DNA of 46,456 bases from Spirochaetaceae bacterium (GCA_017936665.1 JAGBFB010000023.1:1-46456); one strand, 5' to 3'. Positions 33,093-42,602 are shown, numbered from the stretch's first letter. Program-made: numbers and translations. Notes: generated by a model from the letters alone, not told the origin.

Positions 33093-34763
33093 CTATTGAA
33101 TTTTAATAACAAGAAGTGTTTGATCATCATGTTGATGTGCTGATCCACTGAATTTCTTGATATCAGATTTTACAAGATTTGCAATTTCTTTACCAGATAA
33201 ATTGCTATTCTGTGCAATAAGTTGAGTTAATTTTCCGGCGGTATATGGAACACCGCTTTCGTTTACAGTCTCAACGAGACCGTCTGTATACATAACTATT
33301 ATGTCACCAGATTTAACATCTGCTTCATTATCGACATATTGAGTCGTTTTCTCAACACCTATTGGCTCACTTGGTGAAGAAACTTTCTTTATTTCTTTTG
33401 TTTCTGCACTGTAAATGTAAACAGGTGTTGTTCCAGCAGTTGCAAACTGAATTTTGCCAGTTGTACTATCATAATTGATAAGTGCAAGACTTGCAAAGTG
33501 ATCTATTGTACTTTCATTTGAAATACCTCTATTTGCCCAACTTAAAATTGTTGCAGCTGATTGAGTTGTATTAACAACGAGACGTAAAATAGCTCGTAAC
33601 ATAATCATAATCATCAAAGAATTCATTCCCTTTCCAGCAACGTCAGCTAAAACGAATGAAATTCTATCTTTTCTTGAAGGAATAACATCGTAATAGTCAC
33701 CACAAACACCTTCTGCTGTATTGAAGTAATTTCCAATAGTAACTGAAGGAATTGCAGGTAATAATTTTGGATGTAAATTCTTTTGTAGTTTACATGCAAG
33801 TTCTGCTTCTCTTGTAAGTTCTGAATGTTCTACAATTTCATGGAAAGCATAAACACTGTTAACAGCCGAACTTGCAAAAGATGTAAGTACTTTAGCTGCT
33901 TTAAATTCTGCTTCTGTAAATGGTTCAGAGCCAAATTTTCTTGCTAAAGAAACTACACCAATAACTGTATCTTTTAATTTTAATGGTACAAAAATGTAAG
34001 TTCCTAACCTTAAGAATTCTTCTGGTTCGTTTTGATACATTCTACTATCATTTAATGGATCTGTAATAAGCTCTGCTTTTCCAGATTTTGCTACTATACC
34101 AAAAATATTGTCTGATAAACCAAATTGTGCAAATCTAAAGTTTGTTTCTACACGCACAATTTTGTGTGGAATATCGGCTGGAATACAGTATGGTGGTGGA
34201 AATTCACCCTTAAAGGATTTTACTGCAATAATATCATCAAAATCATCTAAGAGAAGGATAGCACCTCCGTCTGCTTTTGTTTCTTCAATGATAGAGGCAT
34301 TGATATATTCAAGTAGTTTATCCAAGCCTGAATCTTCAGAGAAAGCTTTTGCAGCATGAATCAAGAAATCACGGCTGACATCCAATAAAGAATCATCTGT
34401 TTCAAGAAGTTCTTCGTTTGTAGCCTCTGATAAATCAGCTGATATTTCTGTTTCAGTTGAATTTTCATCATTTGCAAATGAAAAATTATCATCTTCTTCT
34501 TTTGAAGAACCATAGGCTGATAATGTGATAAAATGCTGAAACAAAACCATTACAAGAGAAATTGGTGTAAATATCAGCAATAAATCTAATTTCTTAAAAA
34601 CGATACTTAGAGCGACACCTAACACATAGATAACCAACCCTACTAGAGCAGATGCACAATTTACCCCAGTTCGTTTAGAAATTAAGATTTTGAGAATAAA
34701 AATCACTAAAATCACCAAAACGGTAAAAATTAGTGATACAAAGGAAAATGTATTAAGTGTCAA
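33093..34763 (-). CDS. SpoIIE/PP2C-type Ser phosphatase with membrane and GAF domains (RsbU-like)
   Basis: This is a signal-receiving phosphatase of the partner-switch set. The protein has three N-terminal membrane segments (about the first 90 residues), an acidic linker and a GAF domain (about 140-300). The SpoIIE catalytic domain (about 325-555) carries GVCGDYYDV, FVLADVAGKGM and IVMYTDGLVE metal-binding motifs. The frame opens at GTG 34784, but the better start is TTG at 34763, because GAAGGAG (34778-34772) stands 8 nt before it. The promoter TTGACG-17-TAAAAT would leave almost no leader for the GTG. The GAF ligand is unknown. Confidence 0.88.
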   Translation of the reverse strand: MTLNTFSFVSLIFTVLVILVIFILKILISKRTGVNCASALVGLVIYVLGVALSIVFKKLDLLLIFTPISLVMVLFQHFITLSAYGSSKEEDDNFSFANDENSTETEISADLSEATNEELLETDDSLLDVSRDFLIHAAKAFSEDSGLDKLLEYINASIIEETKADGGAILLLDDFDDIIAVKSFKGEFPPPYCIPADIPHKIVRVETNFRFAQFGLSDNIFGIVAKSGKAELITDPLNDSRMYQNEPEEFLRLGTYIFVPLKLKDTVIGVVSLARKFGSEPFTEAEFKAAKVLTSFASSAVNSVYAFHEIVEHSELTREAELACKLQKNLHPKLLPAIPSVTIGNYFNTAEGVCGDYYDVIPSRKDRISFVLADVAGKGMNSLMIMIMLRAILRLVVNTTQSAATILSWANRGISNESTIDHFASLALINYDSTTGKIQFATAGTTPVYIYSAETKEIKKVSSPSEPIGVEKTTQYVDNEADVKSGDIIVMYTDGLVETVNESGVPYTAGKLTQLIAQNSNLSGKEIANLVKSDIKKFSGSAHQHDDQTLLVIKIQ

Positions 34764-34795
34764 CTTGCGAACTCCTTCAATCACGTATCAGTTTC

Positions 34796-34824
34796 ATTTT
34801 ATCACTGAAAATTCTAGCCGTCAA
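34796..34824 (-). promoter_or_regulatory. Promoter of the partner-switch operon, inside the end of the upstream gene
   Basis: On the minus strand TTGACG (34824-34819), a 17-nt spacer and TAAAAT (34801-34796) match the consensus well. The -35 overlaps the last codons of the ParB-like gene, so the set has its own start while sitting downstream of another gene on the same strand. Confidence 0.65.
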
Positions 34825-35725
34825 GTTTTAAAAGTATTTTTATTTTATTAAGTAGTTTTTTTATGGTTCCAGAGCCAAATTTTTCACTAAAATCTGATGC
34901 CGCAATGTCTAAAGAATACTCATTTCCAAATTTTGTTTTTAAATCATCCCAATATTTAATAATCCAAACATACATATCACTTGTTGTGCGACCTTTAAAT
35001 TTTTTCATTATCTTTTGTTTTTTGATTGTATTTATAACGGGAAGATAAACTTGTTCATACCAAGATATAATTGCATCTGGCATTGAAATTTCTTCAGTTT
35101 GATCTTGGTTTATATAATATTTGTGAATCAAAATATGCTGATAAATTACGTCATATTGTCCCAAAGATGTAAAATTTAAATTCCAGTCATCTGTTATGTC
35201 ACCAAAACTTGTTTCTGAATAAAATTCTCGTTTTTCATATTCAATTACAGTTTTTATAATTTTTTCTTTTGACATTCCCGCTTTTAATTTAATTTCACTT
35301 TGTAAAGAAATTACTTCTGCGTCAATCATTTCGCAACCACGAGATTTTGCAACTGAAACTCTATGATTTCCATCTCGTACAAAATATAATCCTCCAATTT
35401 CGTATACTCTGATAGGTGGAAGTATTACGTCTGTTAGATGAGCTTGGTCAATTTTTTCCCAGCGATGTCGTAAGTGAGTACTTTTGGGAAAAAAGTGATT
35501 ATCAAAGTCTTTGTATCTGCCTTCACTTCCTGCAATTAAATCGATGGGAACAACTTGCATTCCTTTGTAAATTTCATTTTGAGGCTTTAACATTTTTTTG
35601 ATTTCAGAAAAAGACAGTAATTTTGATTCATCAGGATTTAGAAAATGTTGAATTTCATTAACTAAGGCTTTATTTCTTGCTTTATTAAAATCTTCTTCTG
35701 ATATTTTTTGTATATAATCTTGCAT
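34814..35725 (-). CDS. ParB/Srx-fold protein of unknown function
   Basis: This 303-residue cytoplasmic protein has a ParB-like N-terminal domain. VVPIDLIAGSEGRYKDF, then ILPPIRVYEIGGLYFVRDGNHRVSVAKSRG (about 57-135) corresponds to the nucleotide-binding GxxRR-like region of the fold. No HTH typical of partition ParB follows. The rest (about 150-303) is helical with a conserved-looking MYVWIIKYWDDLK segment. It is thus not a chromosome partition protein but one of the stand-alone ParB-like proteins whose role is unknown. Its ATG overlaps the stop of the metallophosphoesterase gene (TAATG), so the two are translationally coupled. Confidence 0.7.
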   Translation of the reverse strand: MQDYIQKISEEDFNKARNKALVNEIQHFLNPDESKLLSFSEIKKMLKPQNEIYKGMQVVPIDLIAGSEGRYKDFDNHFFPKSTHLRHRWEKIDQAHLTDVILPPIRVYEIGGLYFVRDGNHRVSVAKSRGCEMIDAEVISLQSEIKLKAGMSKEKIIKTVIEYEKREFYSETSFGDITDDWNLNFTSLGQYDVIYQHILIHKYYINQDQTEEISMPDAIISWYEQVYLPVINTIKKQKIMKKFKGRTTSDMYVWIIKYWDDLKTKFGNEYSLDIAASDFSEKFGSGTIKKLLNKIKILLKLDG

Positions 35726-36399
35726 TAATTCTCCTGTTTATCATCTAAGTGAACAATATAGTGTTCAAAAGCATTGATAATTGTTGTTTTGTGATAATTT
35801 GCAATTCTTTTTTCTTGTAAGTCATAAAGATGAATATGACCATGAATCATATATTTAGGTTTGAACCAACGTAAAAACCAAAGATAACATTTGAATCCTT
35901 TATGGCAGGGATCAGGTTTATCATTTATTCCTAAAGGTGGAGCATGTGTTAAAAAAATATCTAAGTATCTGCCATAAAAAATTTTATTAAATAATAGTTT
36001 TGGTACAAGTTTTAGCAACATAAAAAACATTTGTGAGTTGGAAAATTGACTTTTTCCGTAATTATAAAGCATAGAGCCTGAAGCTCCTGCAATAATAAAT
36101 TTTTTACTAGAAAAAACTTTGAACCCTACGTATGCTGCTCCATGGGAATGTGTACTTAATGGTGTTGTAGGCTTTCCGTATTCAGGATTTGGATTATGAT
36201 GAAATAAATCATATTCTTTAAGGTTGTGATTACCAAAAACAAAGTAGGCTGGCTTATTTAGACTTGAAACAACAAAGTCTATATATTCCATGGGTAAGTC
36301 CCCTGCTGATAATATATAGTCAACATCTCCAAAGCGTTCTTTTATTTCGCTGTTGTAAACAACTGGGTCTATTTGATCACAGATACATAATATTTTCAT
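35725..36399 (-). CDS. Calcineurin-like metallophosphoesterase
   Basis: This 224-residue phosphoesterase has the motifs of the superfamily. They are an N-terminal CDQID in place of D-x-H, SAGDLP (GD), FGNHN (GNH), a THAPP motif and the closing HGHIHLY (GHxH). The substrate cannot be told. A conserved-looking insert, DPCHKGFKCYLWFLRWF, precedes the last motif. It lies 8 nt after the TPR gene and overlaps the ParB-like gene by 1 nt, so all three are one unit. The first metal ligand motif is degenerate, which could mean altered metal use. Confidence 0.83.
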   Translation of the reverse strand: MKILCICDQIDPVVYNSEIKERFGDVDYILSAGDLPMEYIDFVVSSLNKPAYFVFGNHNLKEYDLFHHNPNPEYGKPTTPLSTHSHGAAYVGFKVFSSKKFIIAGASGSMLYNYGKSQFSNSQMFFMLLKLVPKLLFNKIFYGRYLDIFLTHAPPLGINDKPDPCHKGFKCYLWFLRWFKPKYMIHGHIHLYDLQEKRIANYHKTTIINAFEHYIVHLDDKQEN

Positions 36400-36407
36400 A
36401 TATTTAT

Positions 36408-37769
36408 CTAAATATTTGCGTTTTCTAATAGTTTTTCAAGTTTTTCTTTTGGGATTAACTCAAAAGGTCTGTTTTCTGCAAAAGAATAAGCTGTTCTTGT
36501 GAATCCAGAACTTGTACAAACTATACACTTGAAATAGTTTTGAGATTTCATTTCTTCTAAAGATTTTCTTAGAATTGTATCTTCAATTAAATCTGATTCT
36601 CTAAAAAATAGCATTAAAAAAACTTGTTGTCTTACATTCATCCAACTGTCTTGTTTTGCTATTGTAGCAACCATTTTACAACCAAATTTTGTTGGAGTTA
36701 TATTTCTTGCTCCTAGATTATAAGCAGTTAATGCAACTTTTTTACAAATTTCCATAAATTGTTCGTTGCTTGAAGTTAGGTATTCTTTCATGTGGTCGTT
36801 TGTTTGGATATCTTTATATTCTGCAAGTTTTGCTCCAACATCCTTAAATGAACGATTTACAGAATAAATTTTTTCCCATTGCTCAATGGCCTGGTCAATT
36901 TTTCGTGATTTTTCGTAACATGAAGCTAAAAAATATCTAGCGTATAATGTTTCTTGTGATGATTCATTTTTTGATGCTCTAACGGCTCTGTCATATTCAT
37001 TAATTGCTTTTTCTAAATTATTTGCTTCTAAATAACAAGAACCTCTTTCAATAAGAGATCGCTGTTTAAATTCTGGGTCTCTTAAAGATTTTTCAAAAGC
37101 ATTTACAGCACCTGCAAAATCTTTGCTTTCTTTAAGAATTTTACCTAAGTAGTAGTAAGACGAAAAAGTTTCTGGACTAAGTCTTATGGCATAATCAATT
37201 TCCTTTTTTGCTTCTCCATATTGTTTTCCTTTGAAAAGTAGAAGTCCTAGTGCGGCATGAGCTTTTACGTGTCTTTTATTTAATTGAATTGTTTTTTGAT
37301 ATGCAGATAATGCCTGATCTGATTTGTTTCTTTGTTCAAAAATTTTTCCTGCATTGTAAAAATTTTCTGCATTATTTGGTTCTAGCTTAGTAAGTAGCAA
37401 ATATTCTTTCAAAGCTTCTTCAGGTTGATTAAACTTAAAGTATAACTGAGCGATTTGTTTTCTAAATTCAATTTCGCTAAAAAATTGGTCAAAGATTGCA
37501 GTTTGGTTTACGGTTTTAAATTCCATAAGGGCAAGTTCGGGTTTATTGTCAGCAAGATATGCTTTCCCTAAATAATAATGAGCCTTGAAGTCTCTAGGAT
37601 CTTTTGTTATCATTGCTTTTGCCTGTTTTATGGCAGAGGAATATTTTCCTTGTTTTATGAGTTTTTGTATTCCTTCAATCTTTCTTGGAGCAGCAAAATT
37701 TTTTACTATAAAGAATAATAAAAAACCTATGAGAACAACTAAAACTAGTATAAAAAATACTTGAACCAT
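36408..37769 (-). CDS. Membrane-anchored TPR protein with Mrr-like C-terminal domain
   Basis: This 453-residue protein has one N-terminal membrane segment (about 2-23). TPR repeats follow at about 35-310 (KAHYYLGKAYLADNKPELAL, then further helix pairs with the G-Y-A-P pattern). The C-terminal 100 residues look like the restriction-endonuclease fold of the Mrr type: ITPTKFGCKMVATIA ... YFKCIVCTSSGFTRTAYSFAENRPFELIPKEKLEKLL. The usual catalytic Asp and Q/E-x-K are not clearly present, so it may bind rather than cut. The start is backed by GGAGG. It heads the minus-strand unit with the metallophosphoesterase and ParB-like genes. Confidence 0.8.
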   Translation of the reverse strand: MVQVFFILVLVVLIGFLLFFIVKNFAAPRKIEGIQKLIKQGKYSSAIKQAKAMITKDPRDFKAHYYLGKAYLADNKPELALMEFKTVNQTAIFDQFFSEIEFRKQIAQLYFKFNQPEEALKEYLLLTKLEPNNAENFYNAGKIFEQRNKSDQALSAYQKTIQLNKRHVKAHAALGLLLFKGKQYGEAKKEIDYAIRLSPETFSSYYYLGKILKESKDFAGAVNAFEKSLRDPEFKQRSLIERGSCYLEANNLEKAINEYDRAVRASKNESSQETLYARYFLASCYEKSRKIDQAIEQWEKIYSVNRSFKDVGAKLAEYKDIQTNDHMKEYLTSSNEQFMEICKKVALTAYNLGARNITPTKFGCKMVATIAKQDSWMNVRQQVFLMLFFRESDLIEDTILRKSLEEMKSQNYFKCIVCTSSGFTRTAYSFAENRPFELIPKEKLEKLLENANI

Positions 37770-37785
37770 CTAGGAAAATCCTCCG

Positions 37786-37830
37786 ATAATATTTTTAACC
37801 AATTGGTATTTTATTTGTTTATATTATGAC
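37786..37830. promoter_or_regulatory. Divergent promoter region with palindrome ACCAATTGGT
   Basis: A perfect 10-bp palindrome sits at 37798-37807 between the divergent TPR genes. TATTAT (37791-37786, minus strand) precedes the leftward gene. On the rightward side TTGGTA (37803-37808) with TATGAC (37825-37830) is the best, still weak, promoter match. Confidence 0.35.
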
Positions 37831-37854
37831 ATATTTTTTAGGGAGAATCAAAGG

Positions 37855-38637
37855 GTGAAAAAACTAAACAGACATAAGAAACAATATTTTATTCTGATTT
37901 TATTTCTTTTTGTCATATTCTATGCATTTCCAGACGCATTTTCAGAAGGTGAAAAACTTTTTAAGGCAAATAAACCAGAACAAGCTATACCTTTTTTTGA
38001 ACAAGCTATTCTTTCTGAAACTGTTTCTCCTAGTGTATACAATTTTTTAGGTCTATCCTATTATCAAGTAGGTAAGTATCAGCAATCTTTAGATTCTTTT
38101 ATAAAAGGAACTTCTAAGGACGGAACTAATAAACGTATTCTCTATTATAACGCAGGTAACACTGCATTTGCAATGGGTAATTATTCATTAGCAGATCAAT
38201 ATTTTTCAATAGCTTATGCTGCGGATAATAATTTTTCTTCAGCTTTGTTAAATCGAGCCAATACAAAGATGAAATTGGATAAACTTCAAGAAGCAAGTGA
38301 TGATTACACTCAGTATCTTGTTATTGAGCCAAATTCTGAACAACGTCCATCAATCGAAAAAATGATTGCTTTAATTGCAGGTGAATTAAAACTTAGAGAA
38401 GAAGAAAAAATTGCAAGAGAGCAAGAAGAACTTCGTTTAAAAGAAGAACAAGCAAGAATTGCTGCTGAAATGGAAAAATTACGAATCGAACAAGAAAAAC
38501 AAGCTGCTATTGAAGCTGAACGCCGAAAAAAATTACTGGAAGATATTGCAGCCTCTCTACAGAGTGCTGATTCTACAAATATGTCTGCTGGAACAGACGG
38601 AGTTATGGAGTACGAATATGAGTCTGAATTGGATTAA
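37855..38637 (+). CDS. TPR protein with signal/anchor and coiled-coil tail
   Basis: This is a 260-residue exported or inner-membrane-anchored protein starting with GTG, with AGGGAG 9 nt upstream. A hydrophobic segment (about 11-27) is followed by three or four TPR units (about 30-165: GEKLFKANKPEQAIPFFEQA, then NFLGLSYYQVGKYQQSLDSF). A charged coiled coil (about 180-235) is made of Glu/Lys/Arg/Ala heptads. The C-terminal tail is Ser/Thr- and Glu-rich. The next gene, also TPR plus coiled coil, starts inside this one (20-nt overlap), so the two products may assemble through their coiled coils. No further function is recognised. Confidence 0.82.
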   Translation: MKKLNRHKKQYFILILFLFVIFYAFPDAFSEGEKLFKANKPEQAIPFFEQAILSETVSPSVYNFLGLSYYQVGKYQQSLDSFIKGTSKDGTNKRILYYNAGNTAFAMGNYSLADQYFSIAYAADNNFSSALLNRANTKMKLDKLQEASDDYTQYLVIEPNSEQRPSIEKMIALIAGELKLREEEKIAREQEELRLKEEQARIAAEMEKLRIEQEKQAAIEAERRKKLLEDIAASLQSADSTNMSAGTDGVMEYEYESELD

Positions 38638-40669
38638 CCGAAGAAATTTATTAATTGCAGGAGGTGTGATTCTTGCAGTTATAGTTATTTTGTTAATTAT
38701 TTTGCTTCCAAAAAGTTGTGGAGGTTCCTCTTCTACAGAAAGAGATAATACTTTAAAACTTGTTCAACGCTACATTGAAAAAGGTGAGTATGACAGAGCA
38801 ATGGATTTGTTAGATGGATTATTGATAAAAAATGCAGATGATCCAGTTGCTCTTGCTATGATGGACGAAATTATTGCTTTAAAAGCTGGTGCAAAACTTT
38901 CTGATTTTCCACGATATTCTCAATCTATTTCGGTTGATACAGAAGAATTAGAACGTGCCTTAGGTAGAATGAACGAAGAACTTGCTAAAAATTCTGCTGC
39001 TGTAGAACAAGCGTTAAAAAATCAAAATGCACAAGCTCAGCAAATTGCAAACGCTGCTCGGCAACAAGAAGAGGCTGCTCGTCAACAGGCTGAAATTGCC
39101 CGACAACAAGCAGAAAAAGCAAAACGAGATGCCGAAGCTCAAGAAGAAGCTAAACGCCAAAAAGAACTACAAGCACAAGAAGAAGCAAAACGAAAAGCTC
39201 GAGAAGAAGAACTTGCTAGAAAAAATAAGGAACTACAAGAACTTCTTTCTAAAATAAATGATGAAATTTCTATCGGAAAAGCAAAACTTGGAATGGGGCA
39301 AATTGATGATGCCTTAGCACATTTTGAAAAAGCTAGTTCAATGTTGCCTTCCGAAGAAAAAAAACTTAGTGCAGATAAATTATCCGAAGTTGCATCTGCT
39401 TTATACGATGCCTCTGTAAATCAAACTTCACCTGACGTGAAAAAAGATTTACGCACACAAGCAATTTCTTACGCTGATAGAGCAATTTCTCGAGATTCAG
39501 AGCAGGCACCATCACATTACATTCTCGGAAAAACTTTCTCTGAAGACAGAAATTACGAAAAAGCAATAAATGAACTTACAAAAGCTGCTCAAATTGATGG
39601 ATTAAACTATTTGTATTTTTACGAACTAGGAAAAGTTCAATATTCTTTGAAAAAATTCAGCGAGGCTCGTTCTTCTTTTGAAACTGCTTGTAAATTAAAT
39701 CCACAATTTTCTCAAGGATTTTTTAATTTAGGTTTAACATTAAAAACTCTTGGTCGCCAAGATGAAGCTTTAAACGCTTTCAAAAAAGCAACCAATGTAA
39801 ATTCATCTTATGACAGAGCTTATCTTGAAATTGCTCGTCTTTTATCAAGAAAAAATGATGTAACAGGTGCTATCAATGCTTATGAGAATGTTTTAAAAAT
39901 CGATGGTGCAAATATCATGGCATTGCGAGAAGTTGCTAATCTTTATGCTTTACAGGGAAGTTATTCTATAGCAGAAAGCACTTTCAAAAAAGCACTTTCT
40001 TTTAGACCAGAAGATCCAATTACAAACTACAATCTTTCTACTGTTCTTTACAGTCAAGAAAAATATGATGACGCTTTAACCTACGGAAAAAAAGCTTGGG
40101 ATTTAGATACTTCAAATGTAACTTTCAAATACAATTATGCTTTGATTTTAGAAAGTTCAGGAAATTTAGATTCTGCTATTCAACTTTATTCTGAAATTTT
40201 GAATCAAGACCCAACTCACGTAAAAACAAATATCAATCTTGGAAAAATTTTCTTAGATATGGGAGATTCAGATTCTGCCCTTGCTTGTTTAAAACGAGCT
40301 GCCGAAAAAGACCCAACTAGTTTTGAAGCTGTAAACAATCTTGCTGGAGCATATCTTGCAAAAAATGATTTTGATAATGCAGTTGTATATTTTACAAAAG
40401 CTGTAACTATCGAACCAAAAAATTTAACTGCAAAATTGAATCTTGCAAAAGCTTATGCAAGTGCGGGGCAATATGATTCTGCTAAAACTTCTTTTATAGA
40501 AATTTTGCAAAAAGATAAAGAAAATTGGGAATCCTATCTTGAACTTGCAAAAGTTTGCATTGCTCTTAAAGAAACTGAAAAAGCCGAAGGTTATCTTGTA
40601 ACTTTACAAGAAAAAAATCCAACCTATAGAGCAAGTGAAGTTGCTAGTTTACTTCAAAGTATAAAATAA
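38618..40669 (+). CDS. Membrane-anchored coiled-coil TPR protein
   Basis: This protein has 683 residues from the ATG at 38618. A longer frame opening at 38459 merely overlaps the upstream gene in another frame. One membrane segment lies at about 11-30 (LLIAGGVILAVIVILLIILL). A helical domain is followed by a long Ala/Gln/Glu/Arg coiled coil (about 125-215, repeated RQQAEIARQQAEKAKRDAE), and then about twelve TPR units to the end. They follow the pattern of SQGFFNLGLTLKTLGRQDEA and INLGKIFLDMGDSDSALACL. The scaffold nature is clear but the partners are unknown. It overlaps the preceding TPR gene by 20 nt and ends 2 nt before a strong bidirectional terminator. Confidence 0.88.
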   Translation: MSLNWINRRNLLIAGGVILAVIVILLIILLPKSCGGSSSTERDNTLKLVQRYIEKGEYDRAMDLLDGLLIKNADDPVALAMMDEIIALKAGAKLSDFPRYSQSISVDTEELERALGRMNEELAKNSAAVEQALKNQNAQAQQIANAARQQEEAARQQAEIARQQAEKAKRDAEAQEEAKRQKELQAQEEAKRKAREEELARKNKELQELLSKINDEISIGKAKLGMGQIDDALAHFEKASSMLPSEEKKLSADKLSEVASALYDASVNQTSPDVKKDLRTQAISYADRAISRDSEQAPSHYILGKTFSEDRNYEKAINELTKAAQIDGLNYLYFYELGKVQYSLKKFSEARSSFETACKLNPQFSQGFFNLGLTLKTLGRQDEALNAFKKATNVNSSYDRAYLEIARLLSRKNDVTGAINAYENVLKIDGANIMALREVANLYALQGSYSIAESTFKKALSFRPEDPITNYNLSTVLYSQEKYDDALTYGKKAWDLDTSNVTFKYNYALILESSGNLDSAIQLYSEILNQDPTHVKTNINLGKIFLDMGDSDSALACLKRAAEKDPTSFEAVNNLAGAYLAKNDFDNAVVYFTKAVTIEPKNLTAKLNLAKAYASAGQYDSAKTSFIEILQKDKENWESYLELAKVCIALKETEKAEGYLVTLQEKNPTYRASEVASLLQSIK

Positions 40670-40670
40670 A

Positions 40671-40710
40671 AAAAAGCGTTGGCGTAGAAAATTCTAAGTC
40701 AACGCTTTTT
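40671..40710. terminator. Bidirectional terminator between the TPR gene and mutL
   Basis: AAAAAGCGTTG (40671-40681) pairs with CAACGCTTTTT (40700-40710) across an 18-nt loop, with A- and T-tracts on the outer sides. It serves both convergent genes. Confidence 0.88.
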
Positions 40711-40712
40711 TT

Positions 40713-42602
40713 TTAAGTTCTACGGACTCTTTGGTAAAGTTCTTCTTGTGTAAGAATAAACCAAATTGGTCGTCCGTGAGGGCAGTGTGGATCTTCTAGT
40801 GCAAAAGTTTTTTGTATTATATCTTTTGCTGTAAATTCATCTATGTAAGTTCCTTCCTTGATGGCAGCCTTACAAGCACAAGTTGCTAAGAAATTTCGCA
40901 TAAAATCCTTTGGAGATTGTTGCTTTTCAAAAATTGATTCCCAAAGAGTTTCTTTTGTCCCTTGCCACTTTATAGGAATTGTTGTTATTTTCCATTTATT
41001 TGAATTTTCAGTTTTTTCTAATGTAAATCCTGCTTTTATCAATTCATCTTGAATTCCTTGTAAATATTTACTTTGACTTTCTGATTCAACTTCAAATTCG
41101 TATGGAAAAAGAAGTTGTTGTTTTTCGCCAGAAGTTTTTAAAAATTCTTCAAATAAGATTCTTTCGTGGGCGGCGTGTTGGTCAATTACATAAATTTTTT
41201 CATCTTTTTCAACAAAAAGAAAAACATTAAATGCACTTCCTAAATATTTAAATTCGGGAGAATTTTGTTTTTCGTATGAAGAAGTTTTATTTTCATTTAT
41301 AAATGAAGAAATTTCATTTTCTGTAAAAGATTCTTCTTCCGAATAAATTGAATTTTTTGCTTCTTGATAAATTTTATTTGCAAATTCTAGATTTTCTTTT
41401 GAAGTTGAATTTTTGGTTGTAAACGAAGAATATCCAGAAAAGTCAGGATAGTTTTTTTGTGAACTATAATTTTTTGTTTGTGAAGAAGAAGGTTCTTGGG
41501 TGATTTTTGTAAAATGTGATTTTGATTCAAAATTGTCGTATTCAAAAGATGGTTGAAATTCATTTGTTTCAAACATTGCTTTTTTGTTGCTTTGTAAAAA
41601 AATGTTTTTTAATGAACTACTTACAGAATGATGAATCTGAGATAAATCTTTGAATTTTGCTTCTTTTTTTGCAGGATGGATGTTAAAATCCACAAGTTTT
41701 GAATCAATATTTAAAAATAAACATGCTATAGGATGAGTTCCGTTTGGAAAACTTCCTTCAACACCGTATTCTATGGCTTGTACAAGTGAATATTCTGTAA
41801 TTTTTCTGCCATTTACAAAAATGTGAATATTTTTTTTGTCGCTTCGGTAGATTGAAGAATCTCCCACAATAAGTTTGTAGTTCCATTCGTTATTTACATT
41901 ATCTTTGCCTTCAATTTCAAAAAATAATTTTTCACTTACTTTTAATTCTAAGGCTTGAATACATCGCTGAATATAACTTGAAGTTGCACTTAAATCTAAT
42001 TTTAAATTTCCATCACTTATAAATTTAAAACTTATCTGCGGATTTGGAAGTGATTTTTCAATAAATGTTTGCTTACATAAATTCCCTTCGGAACTAGGGC
42101 GTTTTAAAAATATTCTTCTTGCTGGAATGTTTTCAAATAAAGATTGAGTTTGAACAATCGTACCTTTTTCTAAAACAGCAGGATTTATAATATGCTCGTC
42201 TGTTAATTGTGCTTCTAAATGGTAGGCAGGATTATTTTCTCTGCGAGTTGTTATTTCAAGACGGCTAACAGCAGCGATAGAAGCTAAGGCTTCACCTCTA
42301 AAACCAAGTGTGTTAAGTGAAAGTAAATCACTTTCAGAAGTAATTTTACTTGTGGCATGTGGTTTTGCACAGGCAATTAAGTCCTCTTTTGTCATTCCAA
42401 AGCCGTCATCAGTAATTCTGATTTTATCAATTCCACCACCTGAAATTTCTACTGTAATTGATTTTGCTCCAGAGTCGATTGCGTTATCTAAAAGTTCTCT
42501 TACGATAGCGTTAGGTCTATCGATAACTTCTCCTGCTGCAATTTTTCTTGCAACTTCAGCACTTAATTGTTTTACTGGCCGATATGTTTTTTTTTCTTCC
42601 AT
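40713..42602 (-). CDS. mutL: DNA mismatch repair protein MutL (with endonuclease motif)
   Basis: This is the mismatch repair mediator that couples MutS recognition to strand removal. The 629 residues have the GHKL ATPase domain with KIAAGEVIDRP, ELLDNAIDSGA, DDGFGMTKEDL and TLGFRGEALASI. A transducer domain and a Ser/Glu-rich linker (about 345-450) follow, and then the C-terminal dimerisation domain. The nicking motif DQHA(x)2E(x)4E is present as DQHAAHERILFEE, together with ACKAAIKEG and CPHGRP. It is therefore the endonuclease-type MutL found in bacteria without MutH. It lies 42 nt downstream of xseB, in the same direction as the exonuclease VII genes. No clear SD is seen. Confidence 0.96.
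   Translation of the reverse strand: MEEKKTYRPVKQLSAEVARKIAAGEVIDRPNAIVRELLDNAIDSGAKSITVEISGGGIDKIRITDDGFGMTKEDLIACAKPHATSKITSESDLLSLNTLGFRGEALASIAAVSRLEITTRRENNPAYHLEAQLTDEHIINPAVLEKGTIVQTQSLFENIPARRIFLKRPSSEGNLCKQTFIEKSLPNPQISFKFISDGNLKLDLSATSSYIQRCIQALELKVSEKLFFEIEGKDNVNNEWNYKLIVGDSSIYRSDKKNIHIFVNGRKITEYSLVQAIEYGVEGSFPNGTHPIACLFLNIDSKLVDFNIHPAKKEAKFKDLSQIHHSVSSSLKNIFLQSNKKAMFETNEFQPSFEYDNFESKSHFTKITQEPSSSQTKNYSSQKNYPDFSGYSSFTTKNSTSKENLEFANKIYQEAKNSIYSEEESFTENEISSFINENKTSSYEKQNSPEFKYLGSAFNVFLFVEKDEKIYVIDQHAAHERILFEEFLKTSGEKQQLLFPYEFEVESESQSKYLQGIQDELIKAGFTLEKTENSNKWKITTIPIKWQGTKETLWESIFEKQQSPKDFMRNFLATCACKAAIKEGTYIDEFTAKDIIQKTFALEDPHCPHGRPIWFILTQEELYQRVRRT

Noticed and set aside
38459-38617. 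N-terminal extension of the large TPR protein
   Set aside because: The extension is out-of-frame reading of the upstream TPR gene's coiled coil. The ATG at 38618 directly precedes the membrane anchor.
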